From: Zelopaecilomyces penicillatus
Lineage: Eukaryota; Ascomycota; Sordariomycetes; Hypocreales; Pseudodiploosporaceae
Assembly: GCA_005765155.1 (NCBI GenBank)
Contig: VCCP01000003.1
Location: 5,022,001 to 5,086,000, forward strand
Direction: 5' to 3'
DNA length: 64,000 nt
A model generated the notes under the pieces. The model did not search any database. It worked only from the letters and a program-made list of their open reading frames with translations, and had not been told where the DNA came from. A program made the position numbers and the translations under genes. Shown piece after piece: positions 33,830-46,830 of the stretch (position 1 is its first letter; each line of letters begins with the position of its first letter).

Positions 33830-36016
33830 AGTGCAGCGTCAATAGCTGTGAGTCCGGAGGATGGAGAAAATCATCACAACGAAGCCGTAGATGCCCAGGA
33901 CTCGATGTTGGCTAAAGTGTTACTCAACCCGTGCTGTTCTTGTTGGCGAATGTTCCCATTCTCACACATATTGTCCTGATAGGTTGAGACTTCCTACATA
34001 ATAGTGGTACGGCGTGTCTTTCCGACGGTGACAGCCCATGCGAATCGGATTGTCGTGCCGGATGCGTGTGCAGGAAGTGCGTTCAACCAACACGCAGATG
34101 AAGACACGACAATGCTAAGACACATCGGCATCGGAGCCCTTTCTTAGGATTACAAAGGATGACAATACAGCTTTTCCTAGAACGAATGGTAATGCGAGCA
34201 ATGACCATCAATGCTGACTATTATTCTCAGTAACAGGATTCAAAGCAGTCGCTGGCGAATCTTCCACCATGGAGAATCTAGCAAGAAGTGCAACTCCTAT
34301 AGAGCAAAAAGGGTGAAGTCTTTTGCCGCCCTTTGCAATCCTTGGAGAATGGATGCACTGACTGCACGATGGGTGTGCACATGACAGCAAAACGCAGTAG
34401 GAAACCAACACCGGGATGATACACCATGTCTTGTAGTCTGATTCACAGTGTTTGCGTGTTGTTGGTCTTATATGCTTCACCCATGTCCGGGGATCGTGCA
34501 TGGGTACATCCATCGGATGCCCACTTCTCGGAATAAGGAGAGTTTTGCTGCAAACAGTGGCTTGGCTACAAACTCTCATTTGCCCAGTTGCATTGCGCAA
34601 GGGCACAGAGTCATCTCATCAAATGTGTCTCGATCCGAGCTGTCGGTATCCAATCTGCAGGCTCGATGTCCTCATTTCATATTCCGTCTTCCGTAGTGGC
34701 CGCAGCCTACACCGCTAGATGTGTGGTGGAACTCTCTGGCTTGGTCATACATAGTCCCTTGAGAGCCTGTTTGCCTCAGATGCTTGTCGTCTGAACTCAT
34801 TTCTGTGGAGACAATGTTGTCGTGGAGTTTGGGGAAATCTGTGCTGCGAATTGCTACATTGGTATGTTTGCCATGGCCACTCAATGTATGGATGACGAGA
34901 TCGTGCTTGTAGATGTCATGATAGCCGTAACACGCTTAGGGAATGGTTAACATGCTCTAAAACGAGAGAAATCATGCTGAAATGACCCCAATGACGAATT
35001 GATCGACATTTTCAAGCTCCCTTTGAGCAACAGCATCGCATCTATTGTCGGAGAAACTCAATTATTGTCGCCGCGGCACACTAGGGTAGGCAGCAACAGC
35101 CTCAACGAGCCTCATCTACAGGCAACAGCGCCGTGACTCAGTATGGTCTCCACACTGGGAAAAGAGCTTGAAGTTCTGCCACCCATTCCGATCACTTGGC
35201 TACCTCACCGCCTTCAGAAAGCAGTATATAAACCTCGCCGGCCCTCCACTTCTCTTGGACTGTCTTCCCTTTCTCCTTAGCTCTCTTTGCCTAATGGCTT
35301 AGATCAAGTGTAGTATCTGTTCTTATTAGTTTAATCACTAGTATCGGTCTACGGACTGAATTTATGATTATTCCTATTTTTGTGATGCGGGTGGATTCCT
35401 CTATGCTTGCATATGATTCCACCCATGGTGTTCCTGGTATTTCACTGCCTCCAGGTGACGCGAAGTCATTTTCATTGCTTGCTCGGGCTTGCCCGTGCTG
35501 TGAAGAAGATGTTGATATTGTGATGCGGGTGAGCATAATCTGTTTTCAATGTTGATAATTTTACGTGTGTTGTGCTATGCTAGCAAATGTTCAAGACCGA
35601 GTACGGTGTCTGCAGTATTATAGGAGCCACGGGAAAACTTCATGCTAAATATGTAGGATTTCTGCTGCCAATGCTTCGTATATTCCACCATGCACCACTC
35701 CTCCTGGCTCATGCAATAGATATACTGTTCCATCTGCGAACAGGGTACTCTGCAATACCTAAATAAGGTAGATTAATAGATTGTCACCTTCCTTCTATCA
35801 GAACTGCAGCTCAAAGGAAAATCATCAAATCAATGCAAACCAGTGAATGTATTAAATCTAGGTGTAGAGATCCCCCATCCTATCCTGCCCACATCCACTC
35901 ACGGCCGCTAAAAATCAACCACCAACCTCCAAAAGCACAGAGCCGCCAATCCCAAAAACACATACTCTGCTCTGCCTCATCACATCAAATCAACCGCCTC
36001 CCATCTATCCTCAGCC
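33830..36016. other. 2.2-kb divergent intergenic region
   Basis: The region lies between the sedolisin (-) and translin (+) genes. A TATATAAA at 35225-35232 followed by a pyrimidine tract (to about 35280) looks like a core promoter, yet no convincing gene follows. A 63-codon frame at 35364-35555 is the only candidate. A 14-base direct repeat TTGTGATGCGGGTG occurs at 35380 and 35518. The 3' end near 35900-36010 is A/C-rich and is probably the translin leader. Confidence 0.45.
35380..35531. repeat. Direct repeat pair TTGTGATGCGGGTG
   Basis: Two exact 14-base copies, at 35380-35393 and 35518-35531, 138 bases apart. Because 138 is a multiple of three they fall in the same phase of a small open frame and give VMRV in both places. 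The function is unknown. Confidence 0.55.
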
Positions 36017-37059
36017 ATGGCCGCCTCTGAGTCTAGCCTTCTTGACCCTTCCATCTTCGAGTACCTCCAGTCCAAGATTGAAGAGGAGACTGAGGTCCGC
36101 GATACATTATCCCAGATTGTCCAGCGATTGGACCGCACAGTCGCCTCTGCGCAAGGCTTGCTTTCGCGGGTACACTCCACCCCGCGCTCTCGCTGTGAGT
36201 GAAGAAAAAAAAAATAAACCAATTAATCATCTCCTATTATCTCGACATGGATTGTTGTGCTGATTGTTTGTGTGTTGTTCGCCGCAGACCCGGCCCTCAT
36301 CTCTCAGGTTGAAGCCTCTGTCAAAGAGCAAGTCGCCATCGTTGGTGAGCTAAGTGAGGTCGCTTCCAAGCACCCATACTACAAGTTGAGTTTTTCCCAA
36401 GCTTCGTTGCTAGTTATTTTATAAGAGAAAGCCTATGATTGCTAACGGCAGCCACGCTCTTCTTCTTCCATCTACAGATACAACAGCAAATGGTCGCGGA
36501 CTATTCAGAATGCTATTGGCACTACCGTCTACTGCGGATGGCTGGGAGGCTTCAGCTCTGACGAAAAGCCCGGCGAGCTTGGGCGCCTTCTGACTCTGGA
36601 AGAAGTTGGAGGCATTTTCTCTGGTACCCCTACCCTCCCCTCCCAATGTCTTGGTCTCCTCGGTGATCTCTTTATATCAAAAGCCCACCTAACTAAGTTA
36701 CCTACCTCATTGCTTACTCCTCGACAACAGTCCCCACAAACTTGAAAGACCGCGATGCCTTCCACTTTACCATCGAGGAGTATCTTCTTAGCCTTATTGA
36801 TCTGACCCAAGAGCTCAGCCGCCTCACCACAAATGCCGTCACCCTGGGTGACTTTGAGCTGCCCATGACCATTAGCGCATTTGTCAAGGATCTCTTCGCC
36901 GGCTTCCAGCTCCTCAACCTCAAGAATGATATTCTACGCAAGCGTGCTGACGCGGTAAAGTACGATGTCAAGCGTGTGGAGGATGTTGTCTATGATTTGA
37001 GCCTGCGGGGCTTGGTAGCGAGGCCTGGAGCCGCGGATACCGAGATGGGTTCTGCCTAG
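36017..37059 (+). CDS. Translin
   Basis: Exons 36017-36194, 36288-36384, 36478-36623 and 36731-37059 (GT-AG) encode 249 residues, close to the usual 220-250 for translin. The all-helical family pattern is clear: EYLQSKIEEETEVRDTLSQI at the N-terminus, the helix KYNSKWSRTIQNAIG, the FTIEEYLLSLIDLTQELSRL region and the C-terminal LNLKNDILRKRADAVKYDVK helix. Translin forms octameric single-stranded RNA/DNA-binding rings and, with Trax, the C3PO endoribonuclease. In Neurospora C3PO acts on tRNA-related processing. The catalytic residues reside in Trax, which is not in this window. Introns 1 and 3 split codons in phase 1 and intron 2 in phase 2. Confidence 0.92.
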
Positions 37060-37659
37060 ACCAAGACGGAGGTGAAGCAGCGGATCTCCGTCATTCCTTA
37101 CTTTTTGTCAAAAGTTTCCAGAGAGAACAGATTATTTCATGATCCCATGAGGACTTGTCTGCTGGTCGACCAAATGCAACTGCAACTGCCTCAGCAGTAT
37201 ATAGCTAGCAATTTACCGCGTAAAAGGGAGCAACAAAGATTGTGTGCTGCCGCTTAATTCTCCTAATGTGTGACTAGAAAGTCCAATCGAATGATTCACA
37301 TGTCAATGCACATCACTACTAGGATGGAGATAAAAGTGCGAATGGTGTACAATGAGCGGCACCATAGACCACTGATCAATTAAGATAGAACATAGTAAAA
37401 TATCCCCCCCATGTAACGTTTGCTGCTTAAACAGACGTTTGTCTCGCTCTCAGATCGCAATCGCATGTTATGCTTCAGATTGCGTAATGATGCTCTCCGC
37501 CTGTCGAAGGACCTTTTTAATATACATACACAGATACGCCTAACCGACCGCTGCTGTAAACATCAATGTATCTCCATCCATCTAAGCTCCAACGCCAGGA
37601 CAATCCGTAATGCCATCCAAAGTATACACAAGTTTAACATGCCCACCGTAGTCCCCATT
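37060..37659. other. Convergent 3' spacer
   Basis: Six hundred bases between the stops of translin (+) and the PNUTS-like gene (-). They hold only 3' flanks; no gene was seen. Confidence 0.55.
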
Positions 37660-40600
37660 CTAATCATGCCTGAAGGTGCACTTGTCTCCTCGTGCGCACT
37701 TGCCTTGCTGCCAAAACGTGCACGGCTTTGTCCCAATGAGGGCCTTGTTTGCAGGTTTATGAGGTGGCAGCGGGCCTCCCTTCTTCTTCCGAGGGTCTTT
37801 TCCATCTTTATATTGGTCTCCCCTACCTCCCTGGCTGTCACTGCGATCACGCTCCCAATCCCGATCACTCCCATGATTCTGTGGCGGTTGAGACGCTTGT
37901 CCAGCCTGTCCCTGAGCCATTTGGGTGAGCATCAAATACTGCTGATATGAGGGGTCGTTGGGATTCAGGTAGCTGACAGGATTAGGTGCTTGAGTTTGCG
38001 CCGGCTGCTGAGACGGCTGGTTTATAGCGGCAAGTATTGAATGCAGCTGGAGATCAGGAATTTGAGATTGTTGACTGGGTTGTTGCTGTTGCTGCTGTTG
38101 AGCAGGCTGATGTTGACCACCAGTCATCTGTTGAAGCAGTGCCATGTAGGGAGCATATTGTTGTTGGTTATAGTATGCGCCCCAGTCCTGAGTGCCTGCC
38201 TGTCCCTGGCTACCGGCGGTGGAAGCTGCTGCGGCTGCCGCGGCCGCAGCTGCTTGAACGGCATTCGCTTCAGCCTCAGATTTAGCTCGCTCCTCGTCTT
38301 CCTTTTTCTGTCGAGCGGCAAGTTCTTTGTTGAAACCGAGCCACCACTCCCTCACTCTCTCCTCATTTGACAGCATCCACTCGGGTGGAGAGTTGGCAGG
38401 ATATGACTTTCCAGCAAGACTAGTCACAACATTTTCAACTGCAATGGCAATAAGCTGAACTTCTGGATCAGTATACTGGTAGGCACGCACAACATCTCCG
38501 TGAAATGCTGGATTAGGATCCTTCCACGACTTTGTTTTATCCAACTGAACCCAATGTAAAAGCTGCTCTTCCGATGCAGGCCCTAACAGAAGAGGCAGAT
38601 TGGTGTAATTTGCTGCAGGTTGACTCTGTACAGCACTAGATGGTTTCTGGTAGGCCGAAGTGGAAGGCGTAGCACTGCCTTGTAATCGACCTAGAATAGA
38701 ATCCAGCTTGTGTGTAGGGCCGTGCTTGGCATCTAGACGCCTTACTGCTGCGTGTGCAGCCTCCTCCAACCCCATATGCTGTTCATCTCGCCATCGAAGC
38801 TGAATTTCCTCAAATTTAGGGTCGTTCTGAGGCAGCTGCCCGATCTTCGAATCAGTGAGCATAGCAGTTGGTTCCAGGGGCGGAGACTTCGGTGTCGCCG
38901 GAATATCATCAGGGTCAGTGTACAAGGCCATCAATTCCTTTTGCTCTCGCTCTGCAATGACTTGTTGCTCACTCGTAGAGAAGCGCAAATTTCCACCGCG
39001 AGTGATGTAGCTTTTGCTTCGCACATCTTCCGACAGCCCCGAAAAATCTGTGGCAACCGGCCCCAGCCAAGGCTGATATGGAACGTCATCGTCTTCTTCA
39101 TCATCCTGGGCATCTGCACGCTGTTTCAAAACCATGCCTTCAGAGCGATCATCGGCGGCATCGCGGATCATATTATTTGCCCTGCCCGTATCTTCGTCGT
39201 CATCTTTGTGGAAAATCTTCACCTGGACCAACTCCGCTTCAGGTTTCCAAGTAACCCGAAGCTTGCGGCGAGCCTCCTTGCGGAGTCGCTTGGCTTTCTG
39301 TTCAGGATCCTCCGGCGTTTCGGACCCTTTCCCTTCCTTCACATTGGCCACCAGCGCCTCGGCTTTCGGCGCATTGATCGAGTCCAACAGAGATGCAATA
39401 CCAGACAGTGCGCTTGAGCTTGATGATGAGGCCACCTTAGGCGCAACAGGCTTTGCTTCTATTTTGGAAATGGTAGGTTTGACGGCATCAAGCTTGGTAT
39501 TAGCTTTCCTTGAATCTAATCTGCCCCTTTCGTCGATAGAGGCTATGCCATTATCCACACTTGTGATATCTGGCTTCGGAATAGGTTTCGGAATTGGTCG
39601 AGACTTTCCCGGTAGAAGCGACGAGACTGGGGCTTTGGGAGCCACAATCTTCGTTGTAGATTGCGGTAGAATCTTTGGCTGAGCCAGTTTCTTACTCAGG
39701 GATCCACCTCCGGATTCAACTGCAATCTTTTTGACAGTCCTCGTGTCTAAATCGTCGTCTCGCGCCCGTTTTGTCGAAGATGGCTCATTGCTGGGTTTGA
39801 CACTAGTTTTCGCCCTGCTAGCTGCCGAGGTGCCGGTGTAACCAGTTGTTGTATCTGAGTCCGATGCCTTGTTGACCTTTTTGATCATCAAGGTCAGTTG
39901 GCGTGCGAAGTCCTTCGTTTCGTCATCACCTTTGTCCTCAAATCTTTTGCGAACCGTTTCAAAGTTTGTCGTCTCTGCTATTTTTCTCGTCATGCGAAAA
40001 TGAGTAAAAAGCTCCAGAACAGCTTTTGGCAACTTTCCAGAAAAGTCGCCAGCTTTGATTGACGCAATCAGGACGTTCACCAGACTTAGGATCATTTTTT
40101 GATGACCCCCAAGATTATCCAATACACTGTCATCGGCGTGCTCGATGGTGACATCAAGCGCTCGGTACAATGCTTCCTTCTTCTGTTCCGCGTCGAATTT
40201 GAGTTTAGCCACTTCAGATTCCGGTTCTTTGTCCTTGGTCGCCTGATCGAGCTCTGCTTTCGCTCGATTCATTTCACCACGTAGTTTGATAAAAAAATCA
40301 CCTGCTTGTTGGACGCGCCCAGCGATGAGAGCATTTGTCCTCGCAATAGAGGGCTCAAGGTGAACAATTCCTATCGCATCCCATGCAGCACCTTCAACGA
40401 GATCCAGGGGGCGATTGATAGGACGGATCTGAGGCCAAAAAAACAAGATTTTTAGCAAGATTTCATGATAAGCTGCTGTTGGAGTGGGTGCTTACCGGCT
40501 TCGTCCGCTCATCCTCCAGTTCTTTCTTGGCTTTCTTCTCAGCTTTATTTTTTGAAGCTTCATCGGACTTGAGCTGCTCCTTGAAGGCATCTGGAGGAAT

Positions 40601-42256
40601 TATGTATTAGTTAACTGTTGGCATCGTATGTCATCTTCGTTAACGTACGTGGATATTCGGTATATTTAGGTCGGCGCTTGCCCAAGGACTTCATTGACCG
40701 GTCATAGTCATCAAGTAAAGTCTTTGCCTCATCTCTCCTCTCATCCAAACCTGCTTTGTCATATGAGGGTCGATACTTGCTGGTAAATTTCCCTTGGAGC
40801 TCGCATGGCAGCTCGTAACCTAGCTCAGGGACCATACGGCGGCCGCTGCGAGCTGGTAAAGCAACCAATGGGGACAGTTTATCATAACTTTTGGGGGCTG
40901 ATAGTGTTGTATGTGTTAGTTTTCCCAATTCGCAAAACCTCAGTATTGTGTTTTAAAGGTCTACTCACCTGGAAGTTTTATGCTTCCCTCATACACGAGA
41001 TGGGAAAGGCCCTTGATAGAAGGATATTTTGCTTGAGCTGCCTTATTACGCTTGGCAAACTGGGTGATGATGGCAACTTCCTCAGCTGATGGCAAGGGGA
41101 TGGGCAATGAATCGACATCTTCTACCACCTTTTTGCCAAAACCGTCAATGCTCGACTCCACTAGTTGCGGTGATGGTTCTGGTATGATTGCATCTAGATT
41201 GCTCTTGGTAGTCTGCTTTCTTCTCTTGGTCGCTGGCTCGGGTGTGGCAGGTAGAGAGACATCGTTGTCTATCTCTAGAGGTCGTTGGGAAGAACCGTAT
41301 TGTAAGTCGGATTGAACTGGAATTGTATTTGCGCCCGAGTTGGACACTGGCTGAGTGGCAGGTATTGACGATGTACGAGGAAGAGACTGTGGGGATGGTT
41401 GTCGATGCTGGACAGTTGTGCTTTGTGGTCGCTGAGAATAGGCCGATTTTGGCGGTGCGTACCCGGGTTGAGTGGTGAATGCCTGTCCCGTCTGTTGATA
41501 ACTTAAATTGTTGTTGGCTTGGTATTGGTTCGTTTGCCCGTTGATCGGTTGTGTGAACTGCTGATTTTGGTTGTAAGGTCGTTGCTGCTGCTGCTGTTGC
41601 TGTGGCTGCTGCTGAACAGGGGGCTGTTGAGGTGGGCGAGCGAACCGATGGCCTTGCGGGTAACCAGCATGCAGGTTGTCGAAGTGCTGTACTGGCGTAT
41701 GAGAGCCTTGACGGGTTGGTTGTGCGAGCAACTGAGGTTGAGTGTATGCCGGAGCAGGAGAATCGTAGGTCTGATCGTTTTGCTGTGCGAATGAGAAGTC
41801 ATGTTGCGAAAAAGGTTGGGAATGGGCATGTGGAAGCCCTTGGACTTGAGCCATATGCCCCAGTTCATCCGCCAGGCCCACCTTGCCTTGATGTCCATAC
41901 AATTCTGGGTGGATATTATTAAATGCAGGATCAATCACGTCCTGCCCAGCTTGGGAGTATTGCTGATTTAGAGGCATTGTGCCATGACCGCCGTGGAAAG
42001 CAGGTTGATTTGATGAGTTGTCATGCAAGCTGCTGGAGAGAAAGGAGCCTCCTTGGTGGCTGGATTCAAAAAAGTTAGACGACGAAGCATCTTGAGCGCC
42101 GAGATGGGAGTAGGAAGCGGCTTGATCGGTCCCAGGCTGGGCCCATGGCTGACTCGGATCATACTGGCCATTTTGACCAGAGAAACCAAAACCAGACTGC
42201 CACGAATTATGCTCATCAGTTGCGCCGTTCTGGCCGGTGTTTGGCCAGGACTGCAT
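37660..42256 (-). CDS. PNUTS-like PP1-binding protein with TFIIS-N-like and CCCH zinc finger domains
   Basis: Exons 40969-42256, 40649-40897, 40496-40590 and 37660-40428 (GT-AG) give 1466 residues. The first 430 are disordered and Gln-rich, including an eight-Gln run, with a basic KRRK patch. A helical TFIIS N-terminal-like domain follows (about residues 670-730, around GKLPKAVLELFTHFRMT). RKLRVTW (RVTW at 935-938) matches the PP1-docking motif, and the following VKIFHKDDDEDTG resembles the same segment in animal PNUTS. The C-terminus has an Ala-rich and Gln-rich tail, an RDWERDRSD region and a final CCCH finger (C-x7-C-x5-C-x3-H). The same order (TFIIS-N, RVxF/W, C-terminal CCCH) defines PNUTS/PPP1R10 and fission-yeast Ppn1, which target PP1 to RNA polymerase II termination. 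The role here is inferred from that order. Confidence 0.85.
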
Positions 42257-44464
42257 TCTGAGGAACTAGCTAGAGCGCAGCATACGCATATCACAAACGA
42301 CAATTAAAGGCGTCTTAACGGACTAGCAGAATACTGTTAGCAGAGACTCCCATCAAGCTGATGGATAGGCTGCGCGCAAGACAATGCAGATGCACGTCAA
42401 AGGCTGTGATGCCTTCGCACAGTTAAAGTTGCCAGGATGGCGCGGTGTGGTGTGTGAGGAAAGGAAAGGGAATGCGGCATGTGGCTGGTGTCTGCATGGA
42501 ATGGGACTAGAGGCGGTGCATTAGAGCAGGAGGTGAGACGGGTACTGACGTACTTGAGGGAGAGGTGTGGCGCTACTTGTTGGGTTTCGCGTCGCGTAAA
42601 ACGGCTGAATGTCGGACAAGGCTGGGCGCTAGGAAGTTGAGTGCAGCGCTAGTACGTAAAGACACAAGCTGCAGGGATCGGGCGTATTGAATGGCTGATT
42701 GGAGGCTGTGAACAATGCTATCTATGCAATCACTGAACTCGAGTTAGCAATTGCAGCGTCTGGCAAACGAGAGTTCATTTGGTGCAGTATGCGCGTGTGT
42801 GATCAGCTGAAGATGGAAAGGCATGTGTCGCCAACGCAACGGAAAATTTGATGAGACAGTACAGCATCGACCCAAGGGCGATTGCTCGAAAGCGCTCCAG
42901 AATAGGTCTAAAGTTAGGGAGGGCGATCGGCAGATGCTGGCGCCAGGCCCCGCGCTCAGGACAAGCAGCCAGGATCGTCGTGATGGTGAGCCAGAAAACA
43001 CTGCTGCTGGCCTGTCGAAAAATGGTAGGTAGAAACCAAGCTTCTTCTTTGTTTGTTCTTATTATAAGAGACCTTGGACGAAATGTTGTATTGAGACTTG
43101 GTGCTGGGCTCCTGTTTCGTGCCCGCCTGGCCCCGCCAAAAGTCTTGGGCACCACGGGTGGGCGACAGACAGCGTGTTATGCGCCTGATTGGGAAACCTC
43201 AGGAAACCACTGAGCCTGCCGTAAAACGCGGCACTTTAATCGCCAATGGGCGGGATACCGTAGCCTTCACCTTGACATTCCGCTGAGAAGTGGCTGCCTA
43301 GAATGATGATTTGAAGTTGTTGGACTGCCCGTCCGATCCGTAGACGATTTCCATCTTTGCCACATCTGCAGCTCCCTGGGTTACAGAGGAACCGCGCAGC
43401 CAGATGCCTACCACACCAAAGGGTCGCAAGCCAGCTCCACGCAAATCGCTTGCGCTGCGCAATCATCATGCATTTAATTGACACGAGATTTAAAGCGTGT
43501 GCTAGCCCATGGATCATAGGAGAAAAATCACACGATACACCGGGACCGCTTGAATTCCATTGCGCTGACAAGCCATTGTGTCCGCGCAGAGGATGGGGGA
43601 TATGGGCAAGGAAACATGGGGAAAATGAGAATGATTGTGTAGTTTGGGATGGGAGATGCTGAGTGGGAATTGGATTAGGAGTTAAGGCATACCCTGCGAT
43701 TTACTGCGCTTTGCGCAGCAGCTTTATCCTTTCCTTGCAGCCTAGAAATCGCTACTTCATGACCTTTCTCCCAAGCTGTTTACAACATTATCCGAGGCGA
43801 ACACGTAGCCCGCGAATTTCCAGGAGAGAGAAAGTGTACGTTAAACCCAGGACAGACGCCGAGGCAGGCTGGACACGATCCCCGGGGTCTTGAGCGCCCG
43901 AAAATACCTTAATTTGTTGTTTTGTGATGGCTCCAACACTGGGAGATTCGCGACCTGATGAAAATAAAATTCTGAGCTGAAGGTTGATGAAGTGTCGTCG
44001 AGATTGGGAAAAGATGAACCGTGTGTTTGGCAGAGAGCTTGGTTCTGAACTCCTACTCGCATGCAAGCGGCCCCATATGTCAGGCACCAACTCATCTCAC
44101 TTTCAGGGAAGCCGCACCCATGTCGCAGCGAGCGGCTCCACTTCTATTCAACATATGTCATCGGCCCCTCAGTCGGCCCGTGACCAACGAAACGTAACTA
44201 GTGGGGCATCTTGGCTGCTCAATGTCTAATGGTGGGTGGCAAGCTCCCATGAAGCCGTTTTGATGGCCAAGCTGATATCGTGGCCTCAAGTTACTCGTGC
44301 GCCAGAAACCACAGCATTTTATTCTCTGATGCGAACCACCCAAGACATATGATTTACGAACTGGAATTTGCTCCGTTTGAAGAATTAACCACTGGTAGCT
44401 GAGGACCCGCACTCAATCGATCTTGCGCCAAACCCTCTTCCAAATATCGACATATTCCACAGCC
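42257..44464. other. 2.2-kb divergent intergenic region
   Basis: It lies between the PNUTS-like (-) and SLY1 (+) genes and should carry both promoters. Open frames up to 126 codons occur on both strands but look like chance frames. No repeat or RNA gene was recognised. Confidence 0.5.
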
Positions 44465-46830
44465 ATGGCTTCCAAAGGAAGCTCGCTGCGTGATCGCCAG
44501 ATAGGTTGGTGAAAAATGACATTGCTAATCTTTCATATACCATGAATCTTTTTTTGACAACTCGTTCAACAGCTTCTTTGAAGAAGATTCTTAATCTCAA
44601 CGAGACAATCGAATCAACCGATGCGGATGAAGCCCACACAGCCAACGGGCTCCTTGCGCCAGTAGCCCCAATTCTAGATGCTGAAGGGAATCCAATTTGG
44701 AAAGTTTTGGTCTTCGATGACCTAGGGCGAGATGTTATCAGCAGCGTTATGCGGGTCAGCGACCTCCGGTCCATGGGGATAACGATGCACATGTTAGCTT
44801 TGGACAAACCCGATCATGCCTCTATATGATGCTGATATGAGCACTACAGGCACATCGGGACCAACAGGCATCCTATACCGGACGTTCCAGTCATCTACCT
44901 CCTCGAACCAACACCGCAGAACCTTGAGAGCATCACGAATGATTTACAAAGGGGGTTATATTCACCGGCACACATCAATTTTCTGTCGTCTCTGCCAAGA
45001 GTGCTCTTGGAGGACTTTGCAACACAGACAGCAAATGCAGGAACATCGGAAAATATTGACCAGCTCTTTGATCAATATCTGAACTTTATAGTCGCTGAAC
45101 CAGACCTCTTCAGTCTGGGTATGCAAAAGGAGAACACTTACTGGGCCTTGAACAGTGCCAAAACAAGCGATGATGAGCTCGATGCAGTGGTCGACAGAAT
45201 AGTCAGTGGGCTGTTCAGCGTTATTGTGACAATGGGTAGGCATGCACTCTTTACATGGTGACAAGCTGCAGATATAGCTGCTAACACTGGCTTAGGTGTG
45301 ATCCCAATCATTCGCTGCCCAAAAGGTGCTGCTGCAGACATGGTAGCCGCACGGCTTGATCGTAAACTCCGAGATCATATTTTGAACTCAAAAGATAACT
45401 TATTCTCCAATACAAGAGCCGGTACAGCAGGCACACCGAGCTCACGACCGGTGCTAATTCTTCTTGACCGAAATGTGGACCTGATACCTATGCTGTCGCA
45501 CTCTTGGACATATCAGAGTCTTGTCCATGATGTCCTGAAAATGAAGCTGAATCGAATCACGATTGAGGCACCGATTGACGAAAACAACCCTGCCAAGGGT
45601 CTATCAAAGAAGGCGTATGACCTAACCTCGAACGACTTTTTCTGGATGAAGAATGCAGGAGTGCCATTTCCCCAAGTAGCCGAAGATATTGATGCCGAAT
45701 TGACCAAATACAAGGAGGAGACAGCTGCCATCACCAAAACGACAGGCGTTTCGGATCTGGAGGATCTACAAAATGACACCAGCGCCAGTGCCCAGCACCT
45801 AAAAGCAGCCATTACGTTGCTACCAGAGATGCGAGAACGCAAAGGCATTCTGGATATGCATATGAATATTTTGGCAGCGTTGTTATCAGGCATTAAAGAC
45901 CGGCAGCTTGACAATTACTTTCAGACTGAAGAGACTATTATGAAACAGACCAAGGCACAAATTCTGGAGATCATCAATGACGAAAACAAGGGAAAGGACC
46001 CATGTGACAAGCTCCGGTTATTCATCATCTGGTTTCTTAGCACAGAGCAGGAAGTTGGGAGGGTGGACTTTGAATCATTTGAGAAGGCTCTCGTGGCTGC
46101 TGGGGCAGACGTTTCATCACTGGCCTATGTTCGACAGTAGGTTTCCTTTTGCTAGTGTATTGTGTGCAGGGCCTTGACTGATATAATTCTAAACAGGGTG
46201 CGGGCTACGACTAAGATGACACAGCTAACTACCATCAATAACAATACGAATCAACAAGCGTCATCGGACCTGTTCGGCCGGTTCTCTTCTATTTCCTCTC
46301 GTCTGACGGATCGTCTCAAGGAGACTGGTGTTCCCACCGGTTTATCGTCCAACTTTGATTCCCTTATTAGTGGGGTCAAGAACTTTCTGCCTGCCGATCG
46401 GGATCTCACCATCACCAAGATCGTTGAGTCTATTATGGATCCTGCGACGGCATCCTCATCGGCCATTTCTAAAACGGAGCATTATCTTTACTTTGATCCT
46501 CGATCTGCTAATGCCCGAGGTACCATGCCCCCACCTAGTGCCGTGCGCTCTGGCGGTGCCGGGGGCGGCGCTCCGGGTGGTTTGCCTGGCTCACAAATGG
46601 CTGGCCAAGCAGCAACATTTGGGCAACGCAGACAGGGATTTACCGAAGCGGTAGTATTTACTGTAGGAGGCGGGAGCATGGAAGAATATGGCAACTTGCA
46701 AGAGTGGGTGGGTAGAACGGGCGGTGACCGCGCGCGCAAGCGGGTTGTCTATGGAAGTACTGAGATGCTCAATGCGGCTGAATTCATCAAGGACGAGCTA
46801 GAGAAGCTGGGTGCGGAGGTTGCATCATGA
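44465..46830 (+). CDS. SLY1: Sec1/Munc18-family protein SLY1
   Basis: Exons 44465-44504, 44573-44792, 44850-45235, 45296-46136 and 46197-46830 (GT-AG) encode 706 residues, a normal SLY1 length. SLY1 binds the syntaxin Sed5/Ufe1 and promotes SNARE assembly in ER-Golgi and Golgi-ER transport, acting on the cytosolic face. The SM-family arch is recognisable: SLRDRQIASLKKILNLN at the N-terminus, KVLVFDDLGRDVIS, VPVIYLLEPT, RPVLILLDRNVDLIPML and SHSWTYQSLVHD. The domain 3 loop region around DMHMNILAALLSGIKDRQLD is also present. The C-terminus carries a GGAGGGAPGG low-complexity insert before the final FTVGGGSMEEYGNLQEW strand, as in other fungal Sly1. The 40-base first exon was chosen because it starts MASKGSSLRD and joins in frame. 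Confidence 0.95.
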
